From: JAFGJQ01 sp964586145
GTDB lineage: Bacteria > Planctomycetota > Phycisphaerae > UBA1845
Direction of reading: 5' to 3'
NCBI GenBank assembly: GCA_964586145.1
Contig: CAZPHH010000069.1
Location: forward strand, 1 to 26,983
Length of the DNA stretch: 26,983 nt
Part shown: positions 8,812 to 19,444 of the stretch, one piece after another
How positions within the stretch are numbered: position 1 is the stretch's first letter
Layout of the letters: each line of letters opens with the position of its first letter
Program-made: the position numbers and the translations under genes
The notes under the pieces: model-generated
What the model was told of the DNA's origin: nothing
The model's database searches: none
The model's input: the letters and a program-made list of their open reading frames with translations, nothing else

Positions 8812-9294
8812 TCAACCGCCGGTGTCCAGGGCCGCGTCCCGCAGGCGTTCCGACCGCGGGCCGGCGGCGTGAAACGTCAGGCGTCGTTGCGTCGGGCTCA
8901 CCACGGCCAGCCGGACCGTCAGGCGGTCGTCCGGCAGCGTGTTCAGCACGCGATCGGCCCACTCGACGACCACCGCGGCATCCGCGCGGAACATCTCCTC
9001 GGCGCCCAGCGCGGCGAACTCCGCGGGGCTTCGGAGCCGGTAGGCGTCCACGTGGTACAGATACACGCGGCCGGCATACTCGTGGACAAGCACGAACGTG
9101 GGGCTGTTCACGTCGCAGGAGTCGCACACGCCTGCCCCGTCGGCGAGCCCCTTCACAAGGTGCGTTTTGCCGCTGCCGAGGCCGCCGATCAGGGCGATGG
9201 TCTCGCCGCCCTCCAGCGCGCGACCGATCCGCGCACCCAGGGCAAGCGTTTCCTCGACGCTGTTCGTCTCGATCTGACCCGCGGAATCAGCCAT
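8812..9294 (-). CDS. tsaE: tRNA threonylcarbamoyladenosine biosynthesis ATPase TsaE
   Basis: A 160-residue P-loop ATPase that works with TsaB and TsaD to make the t6A modification at position 37 of ANN-decoding tRNAs. The Walker A motif GGLGSGKTHLVKG lies at about residues 38-50, followed by the family blocks NSPTFVLVHEY, VYLYHVDAYRL and VVVEWADR. The ATG at 9294 overlaps the thiL stop by eight bases. TsaB and TsaD are not in the window. The length is normal for TsaE. Confidence 0.93.
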   Translation of the reverse strand: MADSAGQIETNSVEETLALGARIGRALEGGETIALIGGLGSGKTHLVKGLADGAGVCDSCDVNSPTFVLVHEYAGRVYLYHVDAYRLRSPAEFAALGAEEMFRADAAVVVEWADRVLNTLPDDRLTVRLAVVSPTQRRLTFHAAGPRSERLRDAALDTGG

Positions 9295-10216
9295 CGAAAT
9301 GATCGTACCCCCCCGGCTTCACCGGCGTCGTTCGCCCGTGCGGGTCCACGAGGACGAAATCCCGCTCCGTCATGACGCCGATCCGGACCAGGCCCAACCG
9401 GTCGAGCGCCGATCGGTCAACGTCCTCCGACAGGGCGGCCAGCAGCTCGAAGTCCTCCCCGTCGTTCAGAGCATGGTCGAGCGGCGAGCGGCCGTCCGCC
9501 CGGGCGGCCTCCTGCGCCGCATCACTGATCACACCCGCCAGGGCCTCTTCGTCCAGGCGGGCGCCGGCGCCGGACGCCTCGCCCATTCGCGCCAGGTCCA
9601 GCGACAGCCCATCGCTGATATCCATCAGAGCGTGCAGGTTTGGGCCCAGCGCTTCGGCGATGTTCCTTGCCTCGGCCACCCGCGGCGTGAACGTCAGATG
9701 CTTGCCCAGCAGGCTGCCTCCAAGCGGTCCGGTCACCACCAGCATGTCGCCCGGCCTGGCCCCGCTGCGCCGGACGGGGGCAATGCCGGGGTAGGCGCCG
9801 GCTGCCATACAGACGTCGATGGCCAAAGGGTGGTCCCACCGCGTGGTGTCGCCCCCCACGAGGTCGCAGCCGAAGGAATCGGCCGCCTGACGCATGGCCT
9901 GGACCAGCTCCTGCGCACGATGCATCGGAAGCGACCGGGGCAGGGCAACCGATACGGTGGCCGCCAAAGGCCGGGCGGCCATGGCGGCACAATCGCTCAG
10001 GCTGCAGGCGACGGCTTTGCGGCCGATGGCGGCGAGGGGCTGCCGGCCGGCCTGGAAATGAATCCCGTCCAGCAGCATGTCGGCCGTCAGAAGGACCGTC
10101 GTGCCGCCCACCTCCAAAATGGCCATGTCGTCGCCGACGCCGAGTTTCGACCACGGCCGAAGCCGGCCCTGCCCCGCCAGGAGCCAGCGTACGAATTCCA
10201 TCTCCCCGTCAGCCAT
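9287..10216 (-). CDS. thiL: Thiamine-monophosphate kinase
   Basis: A 309-residue AIR-synthase-fold kinase that phosphorylates thiamine monophosphate to thiamine pyrophosphate with ATP. Signatures run in order: KLGVGDDMAIL, TADMLLDGIHF, SLSDCAAMAA, LVGGDTTRW, LMDISDGLSLDLARM and NDGEDFELLAAL. The ATG at 10216 has AGGTG a few bases upstream. It heads the overlapping run to tsaE. No TPP riboswitch consensus is visible upstream; instead a 12-bp palindrome abuts the Shine-Dalgarno. Confidence 0.94.
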   Translation of the reverse strand: MADGEMEFVRWLLAGQGRLRPWSKLGVGDDMAILEVGGTTVLLTADMLLDGIHFQAGRQPLAAIGRKAVACSLSDCAAMAARPLAATVSVALPRSLPMHRAQELVQAMRQAADSFGCDLVGGDTTRWDHPLAIDVCMAAGAYPGIAPVRRSGARPGDMLVVTGPLGGSLLGKHLTFTPRVAEARNIAEALGPNLHALMDISDGLSLDLARMGEASGAGARLDEEALAGVISDAAQEAARADGRSPLDHALNDGEDFELLAALSEDVDRSALDRLGLVRIGVMTERDFVLVDPHGRTTPVKPGGYDHFDG

Positions 10217-10224
10217 GCCACACC

Positions 10225-10236
10225 TGTGAATTCACA
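10225..10236. promoter_or_regulatory. 12-bp perfect palindrome upstream of thiL
   Basis: TGTGAATTCACA is a perfect palindrome 8 bases before the thiL ATG, touching its Shine-Dalgarno. It is a candidate operator for a dimeric regulator. The flanking bases do not extend the symmetry and no second copy is visible nearby. Confidence 0.35.
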
Positions 10237-10373
10237 CCCCGGACTCGGGCGTGGGATTTTACCGGACCGCCGGGAGTCCGGGAAACGCCCGGATCGCCGA
10301 TCGGTCGCCACGGTCGGTCTATCCCGGATTGCGTTCGCTGGAACTGAATCGTAAATCACCGCGGAGGGATACT

Positions 10374-10814
10374 ATGCTCAACACCCGGGCTGCCTCAGCC
10401 TCCGACCAGATTCGCGGCGAGATTGCGCGTTTTATCCAGATTACGCAAGAGCGCAGTGAGTCCGATAGCAACCACCAACGCCGACGTGCCCGCCGCCGGC
10501 ATCAGCGATCGTGGCCTCTGACGGTCAGCGCTCCTTTGGGTACGACCATCCGCGATATCAGTGTCGCCCTGCACAACGCATCTCCGCTCGGGCTTGCTTT
10601 CCTGTCTCCCGTGACGATTCGGGACGGGTCGGTCGTCTTTCTGCGGCTGTTCTGGCATGAAAGAAGAGGGCGGTGGGTCCCGGCCATCGTTCGCCACGCG
10701 ACCCCAACGGAGCATGGGTATCTGATCGGGTGCGAGTTCTCTGCCGAGGATGAGTCACTTTGCCAGATCGCGCTCTCGCGAGGGCTCGCGACGGAAAGCG
10801 CGGACGCCGGCTGA
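10374..10814 (+). CDS. Small PilZ-like protein (putative c-di-GMP receptor)
   Basis: A 146-residue single-domain protein. The arrangement fits PilZ: an Arg-rich stretch ending in RRRHQR at about 40-45, then DISVALHNASPLG with the N-x-S-x-x-G motif at 68-73, then alternating beta-strands (VVFLRLFWHE, WVPAIVRHAT, YLIGCEF). In PilZ proteins these two motifs bind cyclic di-GMP. The ATG at 10374 has GGAGGG five bases upstream. It is divergent from thiL and has no same-strand partner. About 35 N-terminal residues before the domain are polar and not recognised. The RxxxR motif cannot be placed uniquely in the Arg run. Confidence 0.65.
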   Translation: MLNTRAASASDQIRGEIARFIQITQERSESDSNHQRRRARRRHQRSWPLTVSAPLGTTIRDISVALHNASPLGLAFLSPVTIRDGSVVFLRLFWHERRGRWVPAIVRHATPTEHGYLIGCEFSAEDESLCQIALSRGLATESADAG

Positions 10815-11639
10815 CCCCCGCCGCTGTATTGAGATCCCACGCAAACCCCGTTTATGCTCGACAACATGTGGGGAATACCCTACGGGATGGCAAACAGGTG
10901 CCAGTCCTCGCCGTTGGCAGTCCTATCCTATCGTCCTGACGGTAAGTTACGTGCATACTTCCTCGCCGAACGCGGTCCGGCAGGTTGCGATTCTGCATCA
11001 TGGTCGTGCGAGCCGAAACCAGTGCATACGTGGAGTCCGCACAATTGGGTCTGACCACAACGTTTGATGAATGCGGAAGATCGCCAGTGCTGCAATTTGT
11101 CAATCAAGGCAATGGTGACGGACGGTACGCGAATTGCCCATTCTTCCTCGTCTGAGAAGCGGTTCGCTGTCAGCGGTCACCCCATGTCGAAAGCTCCCCA
11201 TCGCAACCGAAACGTTTTGGCGGCGAGGAGGGTCTGCGCGATGGGCGACTCAGGCTGACGATCGCACGGCCGGACGGGTGCTTCCCGGAGGGGGCAGAAC
11301 CCGTGTTTGTGCCGGCCTGGAGGGAGCTCCTCTGGCTCATCTCCGGGCCGTGGCGAGTATGCCGGCGGGATCCATAGCCGGGTCCGTCCGCGTGAGCGAA
11401 GGAGGAAGAAGCGCTACGGAGGAGGAAGCCCATGCCCCGGGGGTCGCGGCTTCCGCGTGAGGCCGCTGGCGCCGGGCAACGGATGGGGAAGAGGACGGCC
11501 GGTACCGCCTTGGGCGAGATGCCGGCCGTCGTTTCGTTGTGGCCTTCCCGTCGGGTGGACGGGGTGCGGATGGGGGCGCGTCCGGCCAGGTGGATCCGCG
11601 ACGGAGGGCCGGCGATTCGCGTCCTGGAGCAGGGCGATG
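10815..11639. other. Unassigned ~825-base stretch without a convincing gene
   Basis: By hand count 10861-11160 has 165 G/C in 300 bases (55%), lower than the flanking genes. Open stretches exist but none is convincing. An ATG frame at 11000-11155 (51 residues) has mixed third positions and no Shine-Dalgarno. The same frame reopens from 11156 to 11377 with no ATG; its later part (LTIARPDGCFPEGAEPVF, PAWRELLWLISGPW) looks protein-like with GC-rich third positions. A third frame at 11432-11764 (110 residues, Arg-rich) has a strong GGAGGAGG six bases before ATG but overlaps the convergent gene at 11640. A decayed gene or a structured RNA are both possible. I find no tRNA, tmRNA, SRP or RNase P signature. 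Confidence 0.4.
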
Positions 11640-12347
11640 TCACCCGTCGCTGCGCGGACCGCGACGGGGCGGTGGAGTTGTGTTGCCGGCGGGGCGGTTG
11701 CCGCCGCCGGGGCCGAAGGGCATGTCGATGCCGCGGGCCTTCATCCGGCCCATCATGGCACTGAAATAGCCCATGCGACGGGCGGTCTGGTCCGGATCGC
11801 GTGATTCGGTCGCCTGCTTGCGGCCCTGGGGCGTGGCCATGCGCTCCCGCCAGCGTCCGCCGGGGCCGCGGTCGCCCTCGGCCTGGTTGTCATTGCCGTC
11901 CCGGCTTCGTTCGGCCTCTCGCCGCTTGCGCTCTTCCTCTCGCCGTTTTTCCCATTCGGCCCGGTGCTTCTCCATTTCCTTCATGAAGGCCTGCATCTGG
12001 TCAATGTGCTGATCGAGCACGGCCAGCTTCTGGTCCGGTGCGGCGGCCGTCCACTCGTCGATGTTGTTGTCGAGCCGTTCTTCCATGACCTGGCGCATGT
12101 TCTCAAAGACGGCGTGCCGCTGCTCTTCGGTCAGGTCGGTGCGCTGGAAGAACTCGTTGGCCTTGGCCACCGCCTTGGCCGGATCGTCCGCAGTCGCCTG
12201 GATGTCCTCGACGCTGTAGCCCTCCGGCACCTGTGGACCCGCGTCGCCGGCGCGGGCCACGGCGTACCAGACGCCGACCGACGCCACTGCCACACCGGCC
12301 ACAATGCTGCCCCAAAGCCACGGAGATTTGCGAGCGGTCTTGGCCAT
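11640..12347 (-). CDS. Unknown membrane-anchored protein with charged coiled coil
   Basis: A 235-residue protein of unknown function. Residues about 11-30 form one N-terminal transmembrane helix. Residues about 95-165 are highly charged and rich in Glu, Arg, Lys and Gln, predicted as a long coiled coil. The tail is rich in Gly, Pro and Arg. I chose the ATG at 12347 because GGGAGA lies about 6 bases upstream; the ATG at 12353 would be too close to it. The gene follows the prepilin-like gene after 13 bases, so they are one operon and may act together at the envelope. Confidence 0.7.
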   Translation of the reverse strand: MAKTARKSPWLWGSIVAGVAVASVGVWYAVARAGDAGPQVPEGYSVEDIQATADDPAKAVAKANEFFQRTDLTEEQRHAVFENMRQVMEERLDNNIDEWTAAAPDQKLAVLDQHIDQMQAFMKEMEKHRAEWEKRREEERKRREAERSRDGNDNQAEGDRGPGGRWRERMATPQGRKQATESRDPDQTARRMGYFSAMMGRMKARGIDMPFGPGGGNRPAGNTTPPPRRGPRSDG

Positions 12348-12360
12348 GATCATTCTCCCG

Positions 12361-12978
12361 TCAGATGTTCTCGAAGTCGGACACCCGCCCGTCGCTGTAC
12401 AGGTACCGGCGGGCGCCCCTTTCGCCGGGCTTGCCGTGAAAGTTGTTGTAGTCCTGCAGAATCCAGAATGAGTTGTCCGGCACTTTCGTCGAGTAGAGGC
12501 TTTCCAGAAATCGGGCCGCCTCCGGCACGGACTTGCCCATGATCGTCATTCCGCCGGCCACGGAGATGCCCGTACGATACGTGTAGCTGCTCTTCTCCGA
12601 TTCGAAGTAGCTCTTGCCCTCGTTCTCGTCATCCCGCGGGAATCGGCCGGGCGTGTCACTCAGGCATCGGAACACCTGCGTCTGCTTGCCCAAAAACGGC
12701 CGCAGCACGTCCGCGATGAAGATCGGCTCCTGGTCGGGGACGGTGTCCAGCGGCACCGGCCCGATGGACGGCATCAGGGACGCGAAGGGCAGCCGGTCGT
12801 TGTTCTGCTCGAGGTAGAGCAGCATGCCCACGCCGATGGCCTTGAGGTTTGCCGCGCAGTGCGTGCGCTTGCCCGACTCCCGCGCCCTCTTCATGGACGG
12901 CATCAGGATGGCCATCAGCAGGCCGATGATCGACACGACCACCAGCAGCTCAATGAGCGTAAACGCCCGACGATGCAT
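12361..12978 (-). CDS. Prepilin-type (type II secretion/type IV pilin-like) protein
   Basis: A 205-residue pseudopilin-like protein. The N-terminus MHRRAFTLIELLVVVSIIG is a class III signal in which a prepilin peptidase cuts just before FTLIE and methylates Phe; the hydrophobic helix continues to about residue 28. The ATG at 12978 places this motif correctly; an in-frame start 19 codons earlier would bury it. The C-terminus has a His followed 14 residues later by Asp-Gly (YLYSDGRVSDF), a looser form of the H-X9-DG tail common in planctomycete prepilin-like proteins. Substrate or pilus partners are not in the window. It is cotranscribed with the coiled-coil protein downstream. Confidence 0.85.
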   Translation of the reverse strand: MHRRAFTLIELLVVVSIIGLLMAILMPSMKRARESGKRTHCAANLKAIGVGMLLYLEQNNDRLPFASLMPSIGPVPLDTVPDQEPIFIADVLRPFLGKQTQVFRCLSDTPGRFPRDDENEGKSYFESEKSSYTYRTGISVAGGMTIMGKSVPEAARFLESLYSTKVPDNSFWILQDYNNFHGKPGERGARRYLYSDGRVSDFENI

Positions 12979-13210
12979 GACCGTGCACACTCCCGGCAGA
13001 ACCCCTTCCGTTGCGAACCTTCTCCAGCATAACACCGATCCGAGTCAATGGCCGCAACGACGTGTAAATCCTTGTCGGAAACAACGCTATCCCCAGCCCT
13101 CCGTCCCGGACCTGGCCGGTCGCGGCCCGGCGCTCGGGGGTGCGGCCGTCGTCCGGAAACGCTACGATGGCCGGCAGACCAGTCAACCCGGGTGAGAGGA
13201 GTTCCGTCCG

Positions 13211-14236
13211 ATGGCCCGAGGCGAACAACTCCAACGACAGTGGATGCTGCTGAAAACGCTCCAGACCCGGGGGGAGGGCATCCCCCTGCGACAGCTCGCG
13301 GCAGATCTATCCGTCAGCGAACGCACCATGCAGCGCGACCTGGAGATGCTCCAGGAGCTGGGCTTCCCTGTGTGTCACGAGGACGACGACTGCGGCAGGC
13401 GCTTCTGGCGAATGCCGCACGACTTCTTCCGGACCGGGCCGTTGACCCTCAGCCTGACCGAGGCCATCTCCCTCCATCTCGCCGACCGGATGTTCGCTCC
13501 GCTCTCGGGCACGCCGTTCGCCGAAGGGCTGCACTCGCTTCTGACGAAGATCCGCAGCCATGTCCCCGCCCAGGCGCTGGACTACTTCGCGGAGCTGGAG
13601 GACACGCTCTACGTCCGACGCATCGGCACCCCCGACCACGCCCCCCGGGCCGAGATCATCCGCGTGCTCACCGAAACCGCCCGGTCCGGCCGGACCGTGG
13701 AAATCCGCTATCGAGCCCTCTGGCGCGGAGAGGAGTACACGACGCGGTTCGACCCCTACGGCCTGGTCTATTACGATGGCGACCTGTTCGCCGTCGGACG
13801 GTCTCACCGGGCAGACGCCATTCGGGTCTTCAAAATCATCCGCATCACCGATGCGAACGGCACGAACGCGCGGTTCGACCGGCCGGCGGATTTTGACCTG
13901 GAGCGTCAATTCCACAGTTGCTTCGGCATCACCCAGTCCGACGAGGAGCCCGTGGAGATCGACGTGCAGTTCACCGGGCCGGTAGCCGGCCTGGTGGAAG
14001 AGAAAGTCTGGCACGAGAGCCAGCAGCTCAAGTGGCTGCCGTCCGAGGGCACACTCTTCTCCCACGAAGCGGCCGTTTCGGGGACCCTGCTGGCCCGTTT
14101 CCGCCTGGCCAACGTCGTGGAGTTCAAGCGTTGGATCCAGGGGTTCGGTCGTCAGGCCGAGGTCATTCGGCCCGATTGGCTTCGCCGGGAGCTTCGGGAT
14201 GAGCTTCTGGAGACAGTGCGACTTTACGAACCCTGA
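13211..14236 (+). CDS. HTH and WYL domain transcriptional regulator
   Basis: A 341-residue cytoplasmic DNA-binding regulator. Residues about 1-60 form an HTH_11/DeoR-type winged helix (LRQLAADLSVSERTMQRDLEML). Residues about 150-230 carry the WYL-type ligand-binding fold (VEIRYRALWRGEEYTTRFDPYGLVYYDGDLFAVGRSH, FKIIRI), and the C-terminal part matches the WCX extension. WYL regulators sense nucleic acids or nucleotides in several systems and often act alone. The start has AGGAG nine bases upstream. It diverges from the prepilin operon, with 232 bases between, so it could regulate that operon, but no operator is identified. No defence genes are adjacent. Confidence 0.85.
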   Translation: MARGEQLQRQWMLLKTLQTRGEGIPLRQLAADLSVSERTMQRDLEMLQELGFPVCHEDDDCGRRFWRMPHDFFRTGPLTLSLTEAISLHLADRMFAPLSGTPFAEGLHSLLTKIRSHVPAQALDYFAELEDTLYVRRIGTPDHAPRAEIIRVLTETARSGRTVEIRYRALWRGEEYTTRFDPYGLVYYDGDLFAVGRSHRADAIRVFKIIRITDANGTNARFDRPADFDLERQFHSCFGITQSDEEPVEIDVQFTGPVAGLVEEKVWHESQQLKWLPSEGTLFSHEAAVSGTLLARFRLANVVEFKRWIQGFGRQAEVIRPDWLRRELRDELLETVRLYEP

Positions 14237-14299
14237 CGGCAGGCCGAACATCAGCAGTTTCTTTTTGTTCAGGGTCGTACGCGCGTAATCCACTACTAT

Positions 14300-14320
14300 T
14301 GAGCGAGTTACAATCGCTCA
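14300..14320. terminator. Inverted repeat after the WYL regulator
   Basis: TGAGCGA (14300-14306) and TCGCTCA (14314-14320) form a perfect 7-bp stem with a 7-base loop, 64 bases after the regulator's stop. A run of five T begins 10 bases later, which is further than usual for an intrinsic terminator, so an operator is an alternative. Confidence 0.3.
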
Positions 14321-14409
14321 CCACTTCTGATTTTTGGGCTGCCCGCGGTCCGGCCCGAAGAATTCTGCGCTTTCAGAGTCAGGTCCGACACAGATTGTCG
14401 TCTCATCCG

Positions 14410-14419
14410 CGTAATTACG
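14410..14419. promoter_or_regulatory. 10-bp palindrome upstream of the response regulator gene
   Basis: CGTAATTACG is a perfect palindrome 72 bases before the response regulator ATG, in an AT-richer pocket of the intergenic region. It is a candidate binding site; no matching -35/-10 pair with proper spacing was found around it. Confidence 0.25.
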
Positions 14420-14491
14420 TAGTAGGAGTCCAGGCCAGCGGTGGAGCAGCGTGGACACAGACAAGGTCACGGAGGTCCAGGGGGGTGGATC

Positions 14492-15196
14492 ATGTACGGA
14501 GTCGTTCCGCAGGAACCGATCGACGCGCAGCAAGAAGAGGACGACGGTGCCGCGTCGCCCGGGCGGATCTCCGGGGACGGGAACGGTTTCGCGGCCACGG
14601 TGTATGTGGTCGCGAACGAGCTTGGACTGGCAGACCAGATTCGCTCGGCCGTGGAGCCGACGGGAGTTCCGGTTCGCTGCTTCATGTCCTGTGAGGATTT
14701 CTGGACACAGTACGATCCCTTCCACCCCGGCTGCGTGGTGGTCGACGTGGACATGGCTTCCGAAGCAGGTTTGAGTCTGCTGGAACGGATCGCGGACGGG
14801 CCGGTTCGGGTCCCGGCGGTGGCGATCAGCAGCACGCAGGATCCCTGCGAAGCGATCCTGTCGATGAAGGCCGGTGCGACGGATTTTGTGCCCAAGCCAT
14901 TGGGAGAAGAGAGCCTGCGCCGGAGCGTCCGCCAGGCGCTGGCGCGAAACCAGGAGCAGCGTCGGCAGGATGCCCGGCGTATCGAAGCCCTCGCCTGCTG
15001 GCGGCATCTGACGCCCCGCGAGCAGGAGATCGCCCGGCGTGTGGCGGCAGGCGTGGGCAACCGACAGATTGCCAAGGATTTGTCCATCAGCGTCCGCACC
15101 GTGGAGACGCACCGCGCCCGCATCATGCGCAAGATGACCGTCACGAACCTTGCGGCCCTGGTCCGGCAGCTCATGCTGGCCCAGGCCTGCGCGTAA
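14492..15196 (+). CDS. FixJ-type response regulator with degenerate receiver domain
   Basis: A 234-residue protein with an acidic N-terminal extension (about 35 residues), a receiver-like domain (about 36-150) and a LuxR-type HTH (about 170-230, LTPREQEIARRVAAGVGNRQIAKDL broken as helix-turn-helix). The phosphoacceptor Asp85 (VVVDVDM), Ser113/114 and Lys135 (VPKP) are kept. The acidic pocket normally written as three Asp residues reads Ala41-Asn42-Glu43, so Mg binding and phosphorylation may be weak or absent. The ATG at 14492 follows GGGGGTGG. It is convergent with the kinase cluster, 11 bases between stops; no histidine kinase is nearby. Confidence 0.88.
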   Translation: MYGVVPQEPIDAQQEEDDGAASPGRISGDGNGFAATVYVVANELGLADQIRSAVEPTGVPVRCFMSCEDFWTQYDPFHPGCVVVDVDMASEAGLSLLERIADGPVRVPAVAISSTQDPCEAILSMKAGATDFVPKPLGEESLRRSVRQALARNQEQRRQDARRIEALACWRHLTPREQEIARRVAAGVGNRQIAKDLSISVRTVETHRARIMRKMTVTNLAALVRQLMLAQACA

Positions 15197-15207
15197 GGAA
15201 ACTCCCG

Positions 15208-17886
<2,679 letters not shown>

Positions 17887-17927
17887 GGTCGTCGTCCTTC
17901 TCGCCCGTCAGGGCCAAGTGCTCCGCC

Positions 17928-19328
17928 CTACTTCACCGTATATACGTGCAACGTGCCGGCAATATGGTCGTGCCAGCCCCGTTTCTGTCCGTCAAAGGCC
18001 ACCCAGAGATACCCAAGGCACAGAACCAGGGAGCTGAGAATCTTGGCAAACGACCGGATGAATGCCTGGCCGACGTCGCAATACGTGCCGTCCACGTTTA
18101 TGACTCGGATGCCGCACACGCGTTTGCCCACGGTCTGTCCCTTCCAGAACCCGACCAATACTCCACCATAGACGATGCCCAGGATCGCCGGTCCAATGGG
18201 AGGGAGCAGGGCGGCGCCCGCCACACCCACGATCATCGTGTCAATCAGCGCGGCCAAGGCGCGAATCCAGAACCCCGCATAGTGGTACCGGCCGGCCGGC
18301 GCCTCCGGCGAGAGCTCGCCCCGTCGAATACGGAAACCGCTGTCCGCACCGTACGCCGGCGCCGCCACGGCGACCGGGATGCCCGCGTACGCGGGTTGCC
18401 GCACAGGTGGCGGAGGCGGCGGGTACCGCCGGGGCGCGGGGTTTGGCGAGGACGGCGGGGAGTCCGGCGCCGCGATCCGCACCCGGGCGGCCGCCTGCGA
18501 CAGACTCGCCGGCTCGAACCCCGCCAGCGATTCGCGCACCGTCCCCGCGGTCGTCAACTCCGACACCATGTCGGACACCGACAGATAGCGCTCGTTCGGG
18601 TCCTTGGCCATGGCCCTGGCCACCACGCGATCAAACGGCGGCGGCAGCACCGATACGTTCGGCTGGGCGGTCAGGTGCTTGATCAGCACTTCGCCCGCCG
18701 AGCCGCCTTCAAACGGCACCCGCCCGCAGAGCATCTCGTACGTCATCACGCCCAGGGCGTAGACGTCGATGCTTTTCGAGTAGTTTCCGCTGCCCACCTC
18801 CGGGGCCATGTAATGCAGCGTGCCCACGCTGACCGTCTGGTTGCTGTGCCGCGACTCCGCGATGAACTTGCTCAGGCCGTAGTCGCCGATCTTCACGAAC
18901 CCGTCGTCATAGAAGATGTTGCCCGGCTTGAGATCACGGTGCACGATGCCGCGGTCGTGCAGGTAAATCAGCCCCTTGGCAATCTCCCGGACCAGGTAGG
19001 CAGTCTTCTCCACGCCCAGGCCGTTCGATTCGGCCACCAGTATGTCGCGCAGCGACGGGCCGGCCACGTACTCCATGACCACGAAATACTCGCCCAGATC
19101 GTTGCGGCGGACGTCGAAGATCGTCACCAGGTGCGGGCTCTTGAGGTTGATGCAGTGGGCCACGCCGCGCAGCTCGGTCTCGGGGTTCTCGCGAAGGTAC
19201 TTCAGCGCGACCTCGCGACCGCCGTCGCTGACCGCGTAGTACACCTCGCCGAACCCGCCGCGGCCGATGGCCCGCTGGATCGTAAACCCGTCAAGCGGTC
19301 GATCACCATGTTGGAAGGCAAACGCCAC
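17928..19328 (-). CDS. Hanks-type Ser/Thr protein kinase with RDD membrane domain
   Basis: A 466-residue kinase, close paralogue of the next gene in the cluster over residues 1-282 with no gap through the APE motif. Lys43, Asp132, Asn137 and DYG 149-151 are in the same positions. After a Pro-rich linker (about 288-345) comes an RDD domain (about 350-464: GFWIRALAALIDTMIVG, GQTVGKRVCGIRVI, FDGQKRGWHDHIAGT), a membrane module of uncertain function in kinases. The GTG at 19328 is chosen because it aligns with the paralogue and GGGGAGG lies 10 bases upstream; the frame is open further upstream. Both kinases keep SLAGFxPxSLxQAA just after the catalytic domain. Confidence 0.9.
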   Translation of the reverse strand: MAFAFQHGDRPLDGFTIQRAIGRGGFGEVYYAVSDGGREVALKYLRENPETELRGVAHCINLKSPHLVTIFDVRRNDLGEYFVVMEYVAGPSLRDILVAESNGLGVEKTAYLVREIAKGLIYLHDRGIVHRDLKPGNIFYDDGFVKIGDYGLSKFIAESRHSNQTVSVGTLHYMAPEVGSGNYSKSIDVYALGVMTYEMLCGRVPFEGGSAGEVLIKHLTAQPNVSVLPPPFDRVVARAMAKDPNERYLSVSDMVSELTTAGTVRESLAGFEPASLSQAAARVRIAAPDSPPSSPNPAPRRYPPPPPPVRQPAYAGIPVAVAAPAYGADSGFRIRRGELSPEAPAGRYHYAGFWIRALAALIDTMIVGVAGAALLPPIGPAILGIVYGGVLVGFWKGQTVGKRVCGIRVINVDGTYCDVGQAFIRSFAKILSSLVLCLGYLWVAFDGQKRGWHDHIAGTLHVYTVK

Positions 19329-19444
19329 CGCTGCAGAACCTCCCCTGTACATCCCGACCTCGTCGCCATCCCCACGAGCGGAGTGCCCGACCGTCTTTCC
19401 TTCGGAGGCTGGACACTCCGGCCCACGCCCGACCCGCCCGAATC

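Noticed and set aside
10217..10373. Possible TPP riboswitch upstream of thiL
   Set aside because: The conserved CTGAGA and downstream TPP riboswitch blocks are absent.
10980..10998. tRNA T-arm-like hairpin (GCAG...CTGC around GTTGCGATT)
   Set aside because: The loop does not match TTCRANY and no acceptor, D or anticodon arms can be built around it.
11432..11764. 110-codon plus-strand frame with GGAGGAGG upstream
   Set aside because: Not listed as a gene because it overlaps 125 bases of the convergent coiled-coil gene, is Arg-rich and unrecognised; kept as part of the unassigned region.
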